This document shows positions 1 to 7,083 of a DNA stretch of 14,741 nucleotides, in pieces. The notes under the pieces were generated by a model. It worked only from the letters and a program-made list of their open reading frames with translations. It was not told the DNA's origin and made no database searches. The position numbers and the translations under genes were made by a program. Each line of letters starts with the position of its first letter. Position 1 is the stretch's first letter. The DNA is from Palsa-504 sp003136255 (GTDB lineage Bacteria; Actinomycetota; Actinomycetes; Streptosporangiales; Streptosporangiaceae), in NCBI GenBank assembly GCA_003136255.1, contig PLDT01000462.1, positions 1 through 14,741 on the forward strand, in the 5' to 3' direction.

Positions 1-105
1 GGCGACGCCGCGGCAGGTCTGGGCGGTCCTCGCCGACCTGGACGCCTGTCAGGACTGGAACCCTTCATCCAGTCCGCCTCCGGGTAGCTGACCGAAGGAT
101 CAAAC
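1..105 (+). pseudogene. SRPBCC (START-like) protein remnant, broken and cut by window edge
   Basis: Reading from base 2 gives ATPRQVWAVLADLDACQDWNP, which resembles the N-terminal part of SRPBCC/polyketide-cyclase-like proteins (typically xTPEQVWxVLADxxxxPxWNPF). At about base 63 the frame must slip by one base to continue as FIQSASG. That frame then meets TAG at 85-87, followed by LTEG-like sequence where family members usually continue. A missing base and a stop codon therefore both interrupt it within 90 bases. The beginning lies outside the window. The assignment rests on about 28 residues, so the family is likely rather than certain. Probably a decayed gene that lay upstream of the sigma factor. 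Confidence 0.5.
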
Positions 106-106
106 G

Positions 107-148
107 GCGGCGATTTCGCGCCGGGCGCCGGGTCTATATACATGGGGC
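107..148 (+). promoter_or_regulatory. putative ECF-sigma promoter of the sigma factor gene
   Basis: GGCGATT (109-115) as the -35 element and GGTCTATATA (131-140) as the -10 region are separated by 15-16 nt, which fits an ECF promoter. The same two boxes, with identical spacing, occur at 1857-1888 in front of the dehydrogenase operon. A start near 145 would leave a leader of about 45 nt before the ATG at 192. Functional assignment is inference from the shared pattern. Confidence 0.5.
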
Positions 149-191
149 CAGCGCGTCGCTGGCGTCAGCGCGGGAGAGTTTGAGGTAGCCG

Positions 192-1187
192 ATGACGGTC
201 AGCGAGGATTTCACCGGCCTGACCGGCCGGTTCCGGGGTGAGCTGCTGGCTCATTGCTACCGGATGCTGGGCTCGGCTGAGGAGGCTGAGGACCTGGTGC
301 AGGAGACGTACCTGCGGGCGTGGCGGTCCTTTGACGGGTTTGAGAGCCGTTCGTCGGTGCGGACCTGGTTGTACCGGATCGCGACCAATGTGTGCCTGAC
401 CGCCATCGAGCGGCGGGGCCGCCGGCCGCTGCCGTCTGGGCTGTGCGGGCCGGCGCAGGACATGGAGGCGCCGCTGGTGGCGGGGCCGGAGGTGCCGTGG
501 CTGCAGCCGTTTCCCGGCGCGCTGCTGGCCGGGGAAGGCGAGGATCCGGCCGCGGCGGCGGTGTCGCGGGTGGGTATCCGGCTGGCCTTCGTCGCGGCGC
601 TGCAGTACCTGTCGGCCCGGCAGCGCGCGGTGCTGATCTTGCGGGACGTGCTGGAGTGGCCGGCCGCTGAGGTGGCGGATCTGCTGGGCACGACGACCAC
701 GGCGGTGAACAGCGGCCTGCGCCGGGCCCGGGCCCAGCTCGCGCAGGCGCTGCCCGCCGAAGATGAGCTGGCCGAGCCCGCCGAGCCGGACCGGCGGGCG
801 CTGCTTGACCGGTTCGCCGCGGCCATCCAGAACGCCGACGGCAGCGCGCTGGCCGAGTTGCTGCGAGAGGATGTCGCGCTGGAGATGCCCCCGCTGCTGA
901 CCTGGTTCACCGGCCGCCAGACCGTGGCGGGCTTTATCGCGGCGTACTTTCTCACCGAGCCCGGAGGGCTCCGGCTGGTTCCGGTCATGGCGAACGGGGA
1001 GCGGGCGTTCGCGGTCTACCAGCGCGACCCAAGCCGGGCATATTATGCGCACGCCGTGCTGGTGTCCACGGTAACCGCGACGGGGATCGCCCGGATCATC
1101 GCCTTCCAGGACACGGGATTGTTCGGGTCGTTCGGCCTGCCGCAGCAATACCGTGCCGGGTCCGGACCAGCGCCAGCGCAGGACTAG
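192..1187 (+). CDS. ECF RNA polymerase sigma factor, SigG type with C-terminal SnoaL-like domain
   Basis: Sigma subunit that directs RNA polymerase to a specific promoter set. 331 residues. Sigma-70 region 2 lies at about 16-80 (HCYRMLGSAEEAEDLVQETY at 21-40, then LRAWRSFDGF and RTWLYRIATNVCLTAIE). Region 4 lies at about 130-183 (LSARQRAVLILRDVLEWPAAEVADLLGTTTTAVNS, helix-turn-helix). A SnoaL/NTF2-like domain follows at about 200-320, ending in FQDTGLFGSFGLP. This order, the length and the RRPLPSGL linker match M. tuberculosis SigG and the TIGR02960-type family as I remember them. ATG at 192 has GAGG at 182-185. Such sigma factors usually lack a classical anti-sigma gene and may use the C-terminal domain for control; none is seen here. 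The promoter at 107-148 recurs upstream of the 1951-3891 operon, suggesting autoregulation. Exact orthology to SigG is not claimed. Confidence 0.9.
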   Translation: MTVSEDFTGLTGRFRGELLAHCYRMLGSAEEAEDLVQETYLRAWRSFDGFESRSSVRTWLYRIATNVCLTAIERRGRRPLPSGLCGPAQDMEAPLVAGPEVPWLQPFPGALLAGEGEDPAAAAVSRVGIRLAFVAALQYLSARQRAVLILRDVLEWPAAEVADLLGTTTTAVNSGLRRARAQLAQALPAEDELAEPAEPDRRALLDRFAAAIQNADGSALAELLREDVALEMPPLLTWFTGRQTVAGFIAAYFLTEPGGLRLVPVMANGERAFAVYQRDPSRAYYAHAVLVSTVTATGIARIIAFQDTGLFGSFGLPQQYRAGSGPAPAQD

Positions 1188-1196
1188 GCGATCCCC

Positions 1197-1799
1197 GTGG
1201 CCCCGCTGAGTAGAGGGTTGGAGCTGCTCGAATCAGCTGTCCGTTACGCGCTCGCCGGTGCCGCCCTGGGCGCTCCGCAGCTCCTGCCGCGCCCTACCCC
1301 GTGCCCGGGCTGGGACCTGGAAGCGCTGCTGGACCACCTCAGCGACTCGATCGGGGTGCTGACCGGAGCGATAACCGGCGACGGCGCCAGGGCAGCGTCG
1401 CCGGGTTACCCCGGACCGGGGCCTGACCCGGTCGCGCGGCTGCGCGGGCAGGCCGCCGGGCTGCTGGGCGCTTTCTCGGCAGCCGGGCCTGCCGGGCGGC
1501 GGGTCGCCATCTGGGACCGCGAGCTGACCGTGAGCATGGTCGCGGTGACCGGAGCACTCGAGATCACCGTCCACGGCTGGGACATCTTCGTAGCGTGCGG
1601 CGCCCGCCGGTCGGTCCCGCCGGGCCTGGCGGCCGTCTTGCTGCCGATCGCCCCGCTGCTCATCAGCCCGGGCACCCGGCCTGGGCTGTTCGCCGACCCG
1701 GTCCGGCTGCCCGGCCCGGCCTGCCCAGGCGACCAGCTCGTCGCCTTCCTCGGCCGCCAGCCGCGCCCCCAAGCCGCGCCCGGTCCTGGCCGCGCCTAA
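1197..1799 (+). CDS. TIGR03086-type metal-binding protein (mycothiol maleylpyruvate isomerase-like N-domain)
   Basis: 200-residue protein of the DinB/MDMPI four-helix fold. PCPGWDLEALLDH at 35-47 is the family signature. His47, Glu122 and His126 (in LEITVHGWDI) match the His...ExxxH metal triad of mycothiol-dependent maleylpyruvate isomerase. The C-terminal stretch LFADPVRLPG...DQLVAFLGRQP is also usual for the TIGR03086 group. The substrate is unknown; the family includes mycothiol S-transferase-like enzymes acting in thiol-dependent detoxification. It starts with GTG 9 nt after the sigma factor stop, so the two are almost certainly co-transcribed. No clear Shine-Dalgarno precedes the GTG, which fits translational coupling. 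It is the likely effector or accessory partner of the sigma factor, though that link is inferred from position only. Confidence 0.8.
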   Translation: MAPLSRGLELLESAVRYALAGAALGAPQLLPRPTPCPGWDLEALLDHLSDSIGVLTGAITGDGARAASPGYPGPGPDPVARLRGQAAGLLGAFSAAGPAGRRVAIWDRELTVSMVAVTGALEITVHGWDIFVACGARRSVPPGLAAVLLPIAPLLISPGTRPGLFADPVRLPGPACPGDQLVAFLGRQPRPQAAPGPGRA

Positions 1800-1854
1800 A
1801 ACCACGCACCCGGCTCAGGCCGGCCAGAAAGCTCTGAAAGTCACGAGCCGGCCC

Positions 1855-1896
1855 GCGGCGATTCCCCGGAGTCCGGCTGGTCTATATAAGTGGGCC
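1855..1896 (+). promoter_or_regulatory. putative ECF-sigma promoter of the SDR-DUF899-Ddn operon
   Basis: GCGGCGATT (1855-1863) and GGTCTATATA (1879-1888) repeat the arrangement upstream of the sigma gene. Spacing is identical and TGGG follows in both (144-147 region versus 1891-1894). The intervening bases differ at many positions, so selection on the boxes, rather than a recent duplication, is the simpler reading. The predicted leader is about 55 nt before the ATG at 1951. Confidence 0.5.
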
Positions 1897-1950
1897 GCCG
1901 AACAAGCGGCGCGGAAACCCCAAGAGCATCCCAGAGCCGGAGGAACAGAC

Positions 1951-2676
1951 ATGACCATCTACGGCAAGACAGTCCTGGTGACCGGGGCCAATCGCGGCAT
2001 CGGGCAGGCGCTCGTCGCCGAAGCCCTATCCAGAGGCGCGGAGCGGGTATATGCCGGGACGCGCCAGCCCCTGGCCCACCCGGACGGGCGCGTCACGCCC
2101 CTGACCCTGGACGTGACCAGCGCGGCGCAGATTCAGGCAGCTGCCGAGAAGGTCGGCTCTCTCGATATCCTCATCAACAACGCCGGTATTGCGCTTTACG
2201 ATGACCTGAGCGATCGTGCCGCGCTCGAGCAGCACCTGGCCGTCAACCTCTTCGGTACCTATGGCGTGACCCAGGCCTTCCTGCCGTTGCTGACCCCCTC
2301 GCGGGGAGCCATCGTCAACAACGTGTCGACCATGGCCCTCGCTCCCTTCCCGTTCACTCCGGCCTACGCGATCTCCAAGGCGGCCGCGTTCAACCTGACG
2401 CAATCGCTGCGCGCTCTTCTGGCCGGACGGGGCGTGCGGGTCCACGCGGTCCTGACCGGCCCCACCGACACCGACATGACCCGGGGCTTTGACATCCCCA
2501 AGGCCTCACCGGAATCCGTGGCGCGAGCCATCTTCGACGGAGTGGAGAACGAGGAGGAGGACATCTTCCCCGATCCCGCGTCGCAGTCGATAGCCGACAG
2601 CTGGCGCAGCGGCGCGGTCAAGGCGCTCGAGCGCGAGAATGCGGCGTTCGTACCAGCAGCGTCCGCCGCGGCATAG
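1951..2676 (+). CDS. SDR family NAD(P)-dependent oxidoreductase
   Basis: Classical short-chain dehydrogenase/reductase, 241 residues. TGANRGIG at 11-18 is the dinucleotide-binding glycine motif. NNAG is at 77-80 and Asn99 in the VNLFG segment. The catalytic Ser126, Tyr139 and Lys143 lie in NNVST and YAISK. The substrate cannot be predicted. GCCGGAGGAAC ends about 8 nt before the ATG and sets the start. The gene opens an operon with the DUF899 gene (29 nt downstream) and the deazaflavin-dependent oxidoreductase. It lies behind a promoter-like pair of boxes shared with the sigma gene, which hints at stress-induced reductive detoxification. The C-terminal segment rich in Glu (ENEEEDIF) is common in SDRs of this size. 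Confidence 0.93.
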   Translation: MTIYGKTVLVTGANRGIGQALVAEALSRGAERVYAGTRQPLAHPDGRVTPLTLDVTSAAQIQAAAEKVGSLDILINNAGIALYDDLSDRAALEQHLAVNLFGTYGVTQAFLPLLTPSRGAIVNNVSTMALAPFPFTPAYAISKAAAFNLTQSLRALLAGRGVRVHAVLTGPTDTDMTRGFDIPKASPESVARAIFDGVENEEEDIFPDPASQSIADSWRSGAVKALERENAAFVPAASAAA

Positions 2677-2705
2677 GCGCACTCGGAAAAGGGAGACGAA
2701 ACGCG

Positions 2706-3440
2706 ATGACGGATCACAAGGTTGTCAGGCGTGAGGAGTGGCAGGCCGCCCGGGAGGAGCTGCTGCAGCGCGAGAAGGAGCACACCAGGATGGGGGACGA
2801 GCTGGCGCGCCAGCGGCGCGAGCTGCCCTGGGTCACGATCGGGAAGGAGTACCGGTTCGACACCGACGACGGGACGCGGGCCCTGGCCGGGCTCTTCGAC
2901 GGCCGCTCCCAGCTGCTGTTCTACCACTTCATGTTCGGACCGAGCTACGAGGCGGGGTGCCCGGTCAACTCGTCGATGGCCGATGGCCTCGACGGCCTCC
3001 TGCCGCACCTGCACGCCCGCGACGTGACCCTGCTGCTCGTCTCGCAGGCCCCGCTGGCCATGCTCCAGGCGTACAAGCAGAGGATGGGCTGGAGCCTCCC
3101 CTGGGTCTCCTCGGCGAACACCGACTTCAACGTCGATTTCGGCGGCTCCTACCCCGAGGAGCAGGTACGTTCATGGGGCCTCGACGAGGGCGGGCTGCCG
3201 CCGATCGTGGCCCTGAACGCGGCCGCGACCGGGACCGATGTCGCCGGATACCTCTCGGAGTCACCGGCGGTGAGTGTCTTCACGCTCCAGGACGGCGCCG
3301 TCTACCAGACCTATGGGTCCGCGGGGCGCGGGGTCGAGTTCCTGATGGGCTACTACCCGGTCCTCGACCGGACGCCGAAGGGGCGCGACGAGGGCGACGC
3401 GTTCCAGACCTGGATCCGCCGCCATGACGAGTACGTCTAA
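2706..3440 (+). CDS. DUF899 thioredoxin-like protein
   Basis: 244 residues matching the DUF899 family, which has a thioredoxin-like fold and unknown substrate. Recognisable segments are the N-terminal RREEWQAAREELLQREKEHTR helix split by family-typical charges, LPWV at 40-43, YRFDTDDG, the FGPSYEAGCP active-site region at 78-86, and the RDVTLLLVSQAPLAML and RMGWSLPWVSS segments. Many relatives carry CPxC in the active site. Here it is CPVN, with Cys85 present but Asn88 in place of the second Cys, so a one-cysteine (peroxidase- or glutaredoxin-like) chemistry is more plausible than dithiol exchange. AAAAGGGAGACG precedes the ATG. It lies between the SDR and an F420-type oxidoreductase, so a redox role is likely. 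Confidence 0.87.
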   Translation: MTDHKVVRREEWQAAREELLQREKEHTRMGDELARQRRELPWVTIGKEYRFDTDDGTRALAGLFDGRSQLLFYHFMFGPSYEAGCPVNSSMADGLDGLLPHLHARDVTLLLVSQAPLAMLQAYKQRMGWSLPWVSSANTDFNVDFGGSYPEEQVRSWGLDEGGLPPIVALNAAATGTDVAGYLSESPAVSVFTLQDGAVYQTYGSAGRGVEFLMGYYPVLDRTPKGRDEGDAFQTWIRRHDEYV

Positions 3441-3456
3441 GGCATGGGAGGAGACC

Positions 3457-3891
3457 GTGGCGGACTCGGCTCCGGGCGGGGCCAGCGACTTTAATACCAA
3501 GATGATTGAGGAGTTCCGGGCGAACGAGGGACGCGTCGGCGGGTCATGGGCGGGCACCACGCTGATTCTCATCCACCACATCGGCGCCAGGTCCGGGATC
3601 GAGCGCGTATCGCCGCTGGGCTGCTCCCCTCAGGGAGACGGCCGCTTCGCGATCGTCGCCTCCAACGGAGGATCGCCAGCCCACCCAGACTGGTACTACA
3701 ACCTCAAGGCCAACCCCAGGATCAACGTCGAGGTGGGTACCCAGACCTTCACCGTACTGGCGGAGGAGCTGGACGGCACCGCCCGCGCCGGTCTATGGCC
3801 CAAGCTGGTCGCGGAGTATCCTTCCGTCGGCGAATACCAGACCAGGACCACACGGCAGATTCCGGTATTCATGCTGACCCGCCAGGACTGA
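3457..3891 (+). CDS. nitroreductase/deazaflavin-dependent oxidoreductase (Ddn family)
   Basis: About 144 residues of the split-barrel Ddn family, whose members use coenzyme F420 (deazaflavin) to reduce quinones, nitro compounds and other electrophiles. Typical segments are GTTLILIHHIGARSG (substrate/cofactor strand), ASNGGSPAHPDWYYNLKANP (the near-universal hPxWyhNLxAxP signature) and the C-terminal YQTRTTRQIPVFMLTR. The GTG at 3457 is preferred because GGGAGGAG (3446-3453) lies just before it. An in-frame ATG at 3424 would overlap the DUF899 gene by 17 nt and add 11 residues. As third gene of the SDR-DUF899 operon it implies that the host makes F420, as actinomycetes do. The substrate is unknown. 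Confidence 0.87.
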   Translation: MADSAPGGASDFNTKMIEEFRANEGRVGGSWAGTTLILIHHIGARSGIERVSPLGCSPQGDGRFAIVASNGGSPAHPDWYYNLKANPRINVEVGTQTFTVLAEELDGTARAGLWPKLVAEYPSVGEYQTRTTRQIPVFMLTRQD

Positions 3892-4158
3892 CCTGCGACC
3901 AGAGCCGCCGGCTGGCCACGCTGGGCAGCCCGCACAGATCGTGTCAGTGGTACATGACGACCGCCTCCCTCCCGCCCCGCAGCCCACCACGACTGCCCAT
4001 GGGCGGGTGCCGGCAAACCCGGCGAGCGCCCACTGCGGCGCCGGCTGCCGTATCTGCCTGCCTGGCCCTCTGCACCTCTCCACGCAGTTCCCCGGAGTGG
4101 TCATCAACCACTCACTCGATCAACCACCGATCCCTACTGGACGCACAAGAGGAACACG
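3892..4158. other. intergenic region, no gene seen
   Basis: 267 bases between the Ddn gene and the membrane-protein gene. I see no convincing coding signal and no strong hairpin with a T-run. CTACTGGACG at 4134-4143, 15 nt before the ATG, recurs at 5021-5030 shortly before another possible start codon. Confidence 0.5.
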
Positions 4159-5001
4159 ATGACCGCTCAGATCACATCTGCTCAGGCAGACCGTCCCGGC
4201 CGCCGGATGGCCGTCAGCCTGTCCGCGCTGGCGGGTATCGGCTATGCCGCTGCCTGGATCATCAGCCTGTCGGTGGGGGCGCCGAACCCGAGCGTGGCCG
4301 CGTCCGGCAGCCAGGTGGTGGCCGCGTTTGCCGGGCGCAGCGGGCCGGCCTTGGCCATGTTCGCCCTCGCCGAGGGCGTCGCCGCGATCGCCCTGGTTGC
4401 CGTGATGACCGCGGCGGCGCGTGCCGCCCGCCGCTGCGGGCAGCCCCGGGCCGGACTGGCCGCCGCCGCCTTTGGGATCGCTGCAGCAGCGGTCTCCTGG
4501 GCACAGCTGGCCCTGGGCACATGGCTGATCAGCGGACTGGTGCCGAACCGGCGGACCGCCACTGCCGGGGCCATATACCACGCGATCACGCGGATGGACG
4601 GGGCGAAGATGTTCCTGCTGGCCGCGATGGCTCTGGCCATCTCCCAGCTGGCCCGGCGCTCACCCATCCTGCCTCGCTGGCTGGCGCCCCTGGGGGCCCT
4701 GCTGGCCGCAGCCGTGGTGACGTCCGGGCTGGGCTACCTGCTTCTCACCCCGGGCCTTGCCTCAGCGGTGTACGTGTCCGGGGTCCTGCTGCTGATATTC
4801 GTCTCTGCTACCGGAATAGCCCTGCGCAGCCGCGACGCCGGCGCCATCAGCCCCGCCCGCCCCGGTACGGGTCGGGCCGCTGGCTGTCCTTCGCCGGCGC
4901 CGCCCTTCAAGCCGGCTTCAGATCCGTGGACTGCCGCCGTAGTCCCGGACGCGCTGCCCTCCCTAGTCACGCGCGACGCCGGCGACGAGCCGGCGCGCTG
5001 A
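4159..5001 (+). CDS. six-helix integral membrane protein, unknown function
   Basis: 280 residues. Hydrophobic helices lie at about 18-40, 62-86, 98-128, 148-167, 175-196 and 200-222, separated by short loops with Arg-rich ends (RAARR, LRSR), so it is a six-pass membrane protein. The overall look (AGIGYAAAWIISLSVGAPNP near the start, long extracytoplasmic loop with YHAITRMDGAKMF) resembles small DUF4386-like or related actinobacterial membrane proteins, but I cannot name the family with confidence. The last roughly 55 residues are Pro/Ala-rich, non-hydrophobic and unlike the rest; a late frameshift that extended the frame is possible, since the neighbouring genes are decayed. AGAGGAACACG precedes the ATG. 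No partner gene explains its role. Confidence 0.7.
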   Translation: MTAQITSAQADRPGRRMAVSLSALAGIGYAAAWIISLSVGAPNPSVAASGSQVVAAFAGRSGPALAMFALAEGVAAIALVAVMTAAARAARRCGQPRAGLAAAAFGIAAAAVSWAQLALGTWLISGLVPNRRTATAGAIYHAITRMDGAKMFLLAAMALAISQLARRSPILPRWLAPLGALLAAAVVTSGLGYLLLTPGLASAVYVSGVLLLIFVSATGIALRSRDAGAISPARPGTGRAAGCPSPAPPFKPASDPWTAAVVPDALPSLVTRDAGDEPAR

Positions 5002-5122
5002 CAAGGCGATCAGAACGTCACTACTGGACGAGAACCAGATGACTGCCAGCAAGACAGCCGCAGCCGACGCCGGCCCGGATGACTCGCGCGCAGCTCACCA
5101 GCAACACGGAGGCAGCAGTTCC

Positions 5123-5634
5123 ATGAGTCACATCGATTCCAGCGGTGGCGCTGCGGTGCTGGTGCGCGCCACAGACGCTGAGCTCGTCGGGTTCCCATCG
5201 CAAACGGTCCGGCTCCTGGCCGATAGCTCGTCCACCGGCCGAAGGCTAAGCGCGAGCGGGTGACCCTTCCCGGCGGCGCCGATGGCGCCAATCCCCGCCA
5301 CCACGCCTCGCCGGCTGAGCTGTTCTACATGCTGAGCGGCGCAGTTCAGCTGCTCGCCGGTGATCGCCTCCTCGTCGCTGGCGAAAGGGGACCTCGCCGC
5401 CGTGCCGCCCGGACTGCCCCACGCATTCGCCGCCGCCCGGGGATCAGACGCCGATCTGCTGATCGTGATCACCCCGGTATTGAGAGATTCGAGCATTTCC
5501 GCCACCCAGCCAGGATCACCACAGGCCAGCAGCCGCCCCGGAGCCTGCTCGAGGTTCAGGCCCCCTACGGCACCTTCTTCGACGACGGCCCGGCCTGGCG
5601 GCCAACCCGCGGCGGCGATCGGCCGGGTTCGTAG
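5123..5634 (+). pseudogene. cupin-domain protein, inactivated by three frameshifts
   Basis: Joined frames spell one cupin protein: MSHIDSSGGAAVLVRATDAE onward, then VTLPGGADGANPRHH with AELFYMLSGAVQLLAGDR, then GDLAAVPPGLPHAFAAARGS, then PGIERFEHFRHPARITTG with FFDDGPAW. Changing frame needs one lost base near 5257, one extra base in the GAAAGGGG run near 5385-5391, and one lost base near 5477. The first metal-binding His of the cupin HxH motif is Arg here (PRHH where PHHH is usual), a further sign of decay. ATG 5123 has GGAGG at 5108-5112; an ATG at 5039 is also in frame. Sequencing error cannot be excluded for single indels, but three plus a lost ligand favour a real pseudogene. Confidence 0.75.
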
Positions 5635-5763
5635 AGGCCAGCCAGGCCTCGCCAACGGCGCACCATCAAGGAGGCTCCCGCGAGCTTGTTCGCAACCCTC
5701 CAGCGCCGCTGCGCACGACTCCCAGATGCGGCATCCGCGAATTGACAGGAGCAAGGAGGAAAG

Positions 5764-6180
5764 ATGAGCAGAACCTCTGTCCGGATGCTGGTACGCCGCG
5801 GCAGCATCCGTTCGCTCGCCGAGGGCAGCTACGAGCCGGCGCTGGCAATGTTCGTCCGCTACGCCGAGCTGACATTTCCGGCACCAGGACGCTGTCGCGG
5901 CAGCATCATGATCCCCGGCTTGGGCGGGACGCCTTCCCTGCCTACCAGGGCCGGAGCGGGATCGAGGCCTTCCTCCGACGCCACCTTGAGCACGGGACGC
6001 AGATGGAGGTCGAGGATATCCCGGTCAGCGGCCCTCCGCAGGACACCAGGACGGCAGCCCGGTCCACCGCCGGATCCCCGCGCCGGACGGCAGCGACCTC
6101 TACGCCAGCCCGGCCGTCCTCATGGTCCGCACGGCGCGGGGACGATCCGCAGCCAGGACGACTACGAACACACTAAGCGC
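5764..6180 (+). pseudogene. NTF2/SnoaL-like protein, inactivated by three frameshifts
   Basis: Pieces in successive frames read as one SnoaL-like protein. They are SLAEGSYEPALAMFVRYAELTFP, then YQGRSGIEAFLRRHLEHGTQ with MEVEDIPVSGPP, then RIPAPDGSDLYASPAVLMVR, then GTIRSQDDYEHTKR. Frame changes are needed near 5878, 6055 and 6138. The order matches the family (helix with MFADDAxxxFPG, xGrxaIxxFL, LYANrAVLVVRTRxGRIxxxxDYEDT). A strong Shine-Dalgarno (AAGGAGGAAAG) still precedes the ATG at 5764. Small-molecule hydrolase or isomerase roles are typical of relatives, but this copy is not expected to be functional. The end point is approximate. Confidence 0.7.
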
Positions 6181-6335
6181 CGTCCCAGCGCCCGAGGACC
6201 CGTATGCCGCCGCCCGTTGACCTGGACCAAGGACCCCGATCACATCCTGGCGACGATCCGGCGCGCGAAAGCCCGGGCCTATTCCCTTACGAACCACCAG
6301 CCGTGCTGCCTCTGCAGCGCGAAGAGAGGAAGGCC

Positions 6336-6713
6336 ATGTTTCTCACCGGCATAGGTTACGGGCTGACTGGATTGACAGGCCTGGGCATCATCTTCATAGG
6401 CGCACGGTTTCTCCTTGCCCCCTGCGCGGCCGCCGCCGGCTTCGGGCTGGCCATCGGGACAGCTGGCACAACCACCAATGCCTACCTTTCCGTCAAAGGC
6501 GTACGGGACATCGCGTCCGGGGTCATCGCCTTCATCCTGCTCGCCAATGGGGTACCCCACCTACTGGGCTGGTTCATGCTGGCGGCCAGCATCATCCCCT
6601 TCGGCGACGCCATCACCGTGCTGCGGCACAACGGCCCGAAGGCCACCGCCTATGGCGTGCACGCGGCCACGGCCGCGGTGATGCTGGCCGCCGCCGCGCT
6701 CCTCTTCACCTGA
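6336..6713 (+). CDS. DUF4267 small membrane protein
   Basis: 125 residues, four hydrophobic helices (about 3-25, 29-48, 55-92 as two, 102-124). It carries the DUF4267 pattern: GLTGLTGLGIIFIGARFLLAP near the N-terminus (given here as GARFLLAP, residues 22-29), AGFG, AYLSVKGVRDIASGV, and the PFGDAITVL loop. Function unknown. ATG 6336 is chosen because GAGAGGAAGG lies 4-5 nt upstream and the family starts here; the open frame runs further up to 6204 but reads as proline-rich non-coding sequence. It is intact although both genes before it are broken, so it may be kept by selection or be a late arrival. No operon partner is visible downstream. Confidence 0.82.
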   Translation: MFLTGIGYGLTGLTGLGIIFIGARFLLAPCAAAAGFGLAIGTAGTTTNAYLSVKGVRDIASGVIAFILLANGVPHLLGWFMLAASIIPFGDAITVLRHNGPKATAYGVHAATAAVMLAAAALLFT

Positions 6714-7015
6714 CCGGCGCGGTGTCGCCCGCCAGGCATGCGCGTGCTCCGCTGCCGCGGCTTGGCCCGATCTTAGGCGCCCAGTACATCAGCGCGATCA
6801 CGGTCCCGCGCTCCCGGAACTCCCGGTCGGTGCTGACAACCGCGGTCTGCATGACTGGATACTCACACCGTGAGCGCGTTGTCCCCGGCCGCTGCTAACG
6901 CGACTGGCTCGCCCAGCCAGAGTGCCGCTCAGAGCGCTGGGTGAGGTCCGAAGCCCACGCCCGAATGGTTGATATGCGCCTTGCGCTCACGGGTGCTGGC
7001 ATAGCGGCAGATGGG

Positions 7016-7025
7016 CGAATATTCG
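7016..7025. repeat. 10-bp palindrome CGAATATTCG
   Basis: Perfect palindrome in a relatively A/T-rich stretch 30 nt before a second inverted repeat. Could be an operator or chance. Confidence 0.4.
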
Positions 7026-7054
7026 GCATCGTTCGGCGCGGATAAATTGCACCA

Positions 7055-7083
7055 GTCGCAGATCGCATATTACGTTCTGCGAC
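7055..7083. repeat. inverted repeat with A/T-rich loop
   Basis: GTCGCAGA (7055-7062) and TCTGCGAC (7076-7083) are exact reverse complements around a 13-nt spacer containing CATATTACG. Operator-like or hairpin; no adjacent gene that it clearly controls. Confidence 0.5.

Noticed and set aside
165..1148. 327-codon minus-strand frame opposite the sigma factor
   Set aside because: Antisense to a clear ECF sigma gene; composition follows from the G/C-biased third positions of that gene.
3546..5042. 498-codon open frame on the plus strand
   Set aside because: It runs across the Ddn gene, an intergenic gap and the membrane protein in another frame, and reads as Arg/Pro/Gly-rich sequence without family motifs.
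6706..6852. 48-codon minus-strand frame in the gene-poor region
   Set aside because: It has a fairly protein-like stretch (VVSTDREFRERGTVIALMYW), but no recognisable family or ribosome site; left as part of the intergenic region.
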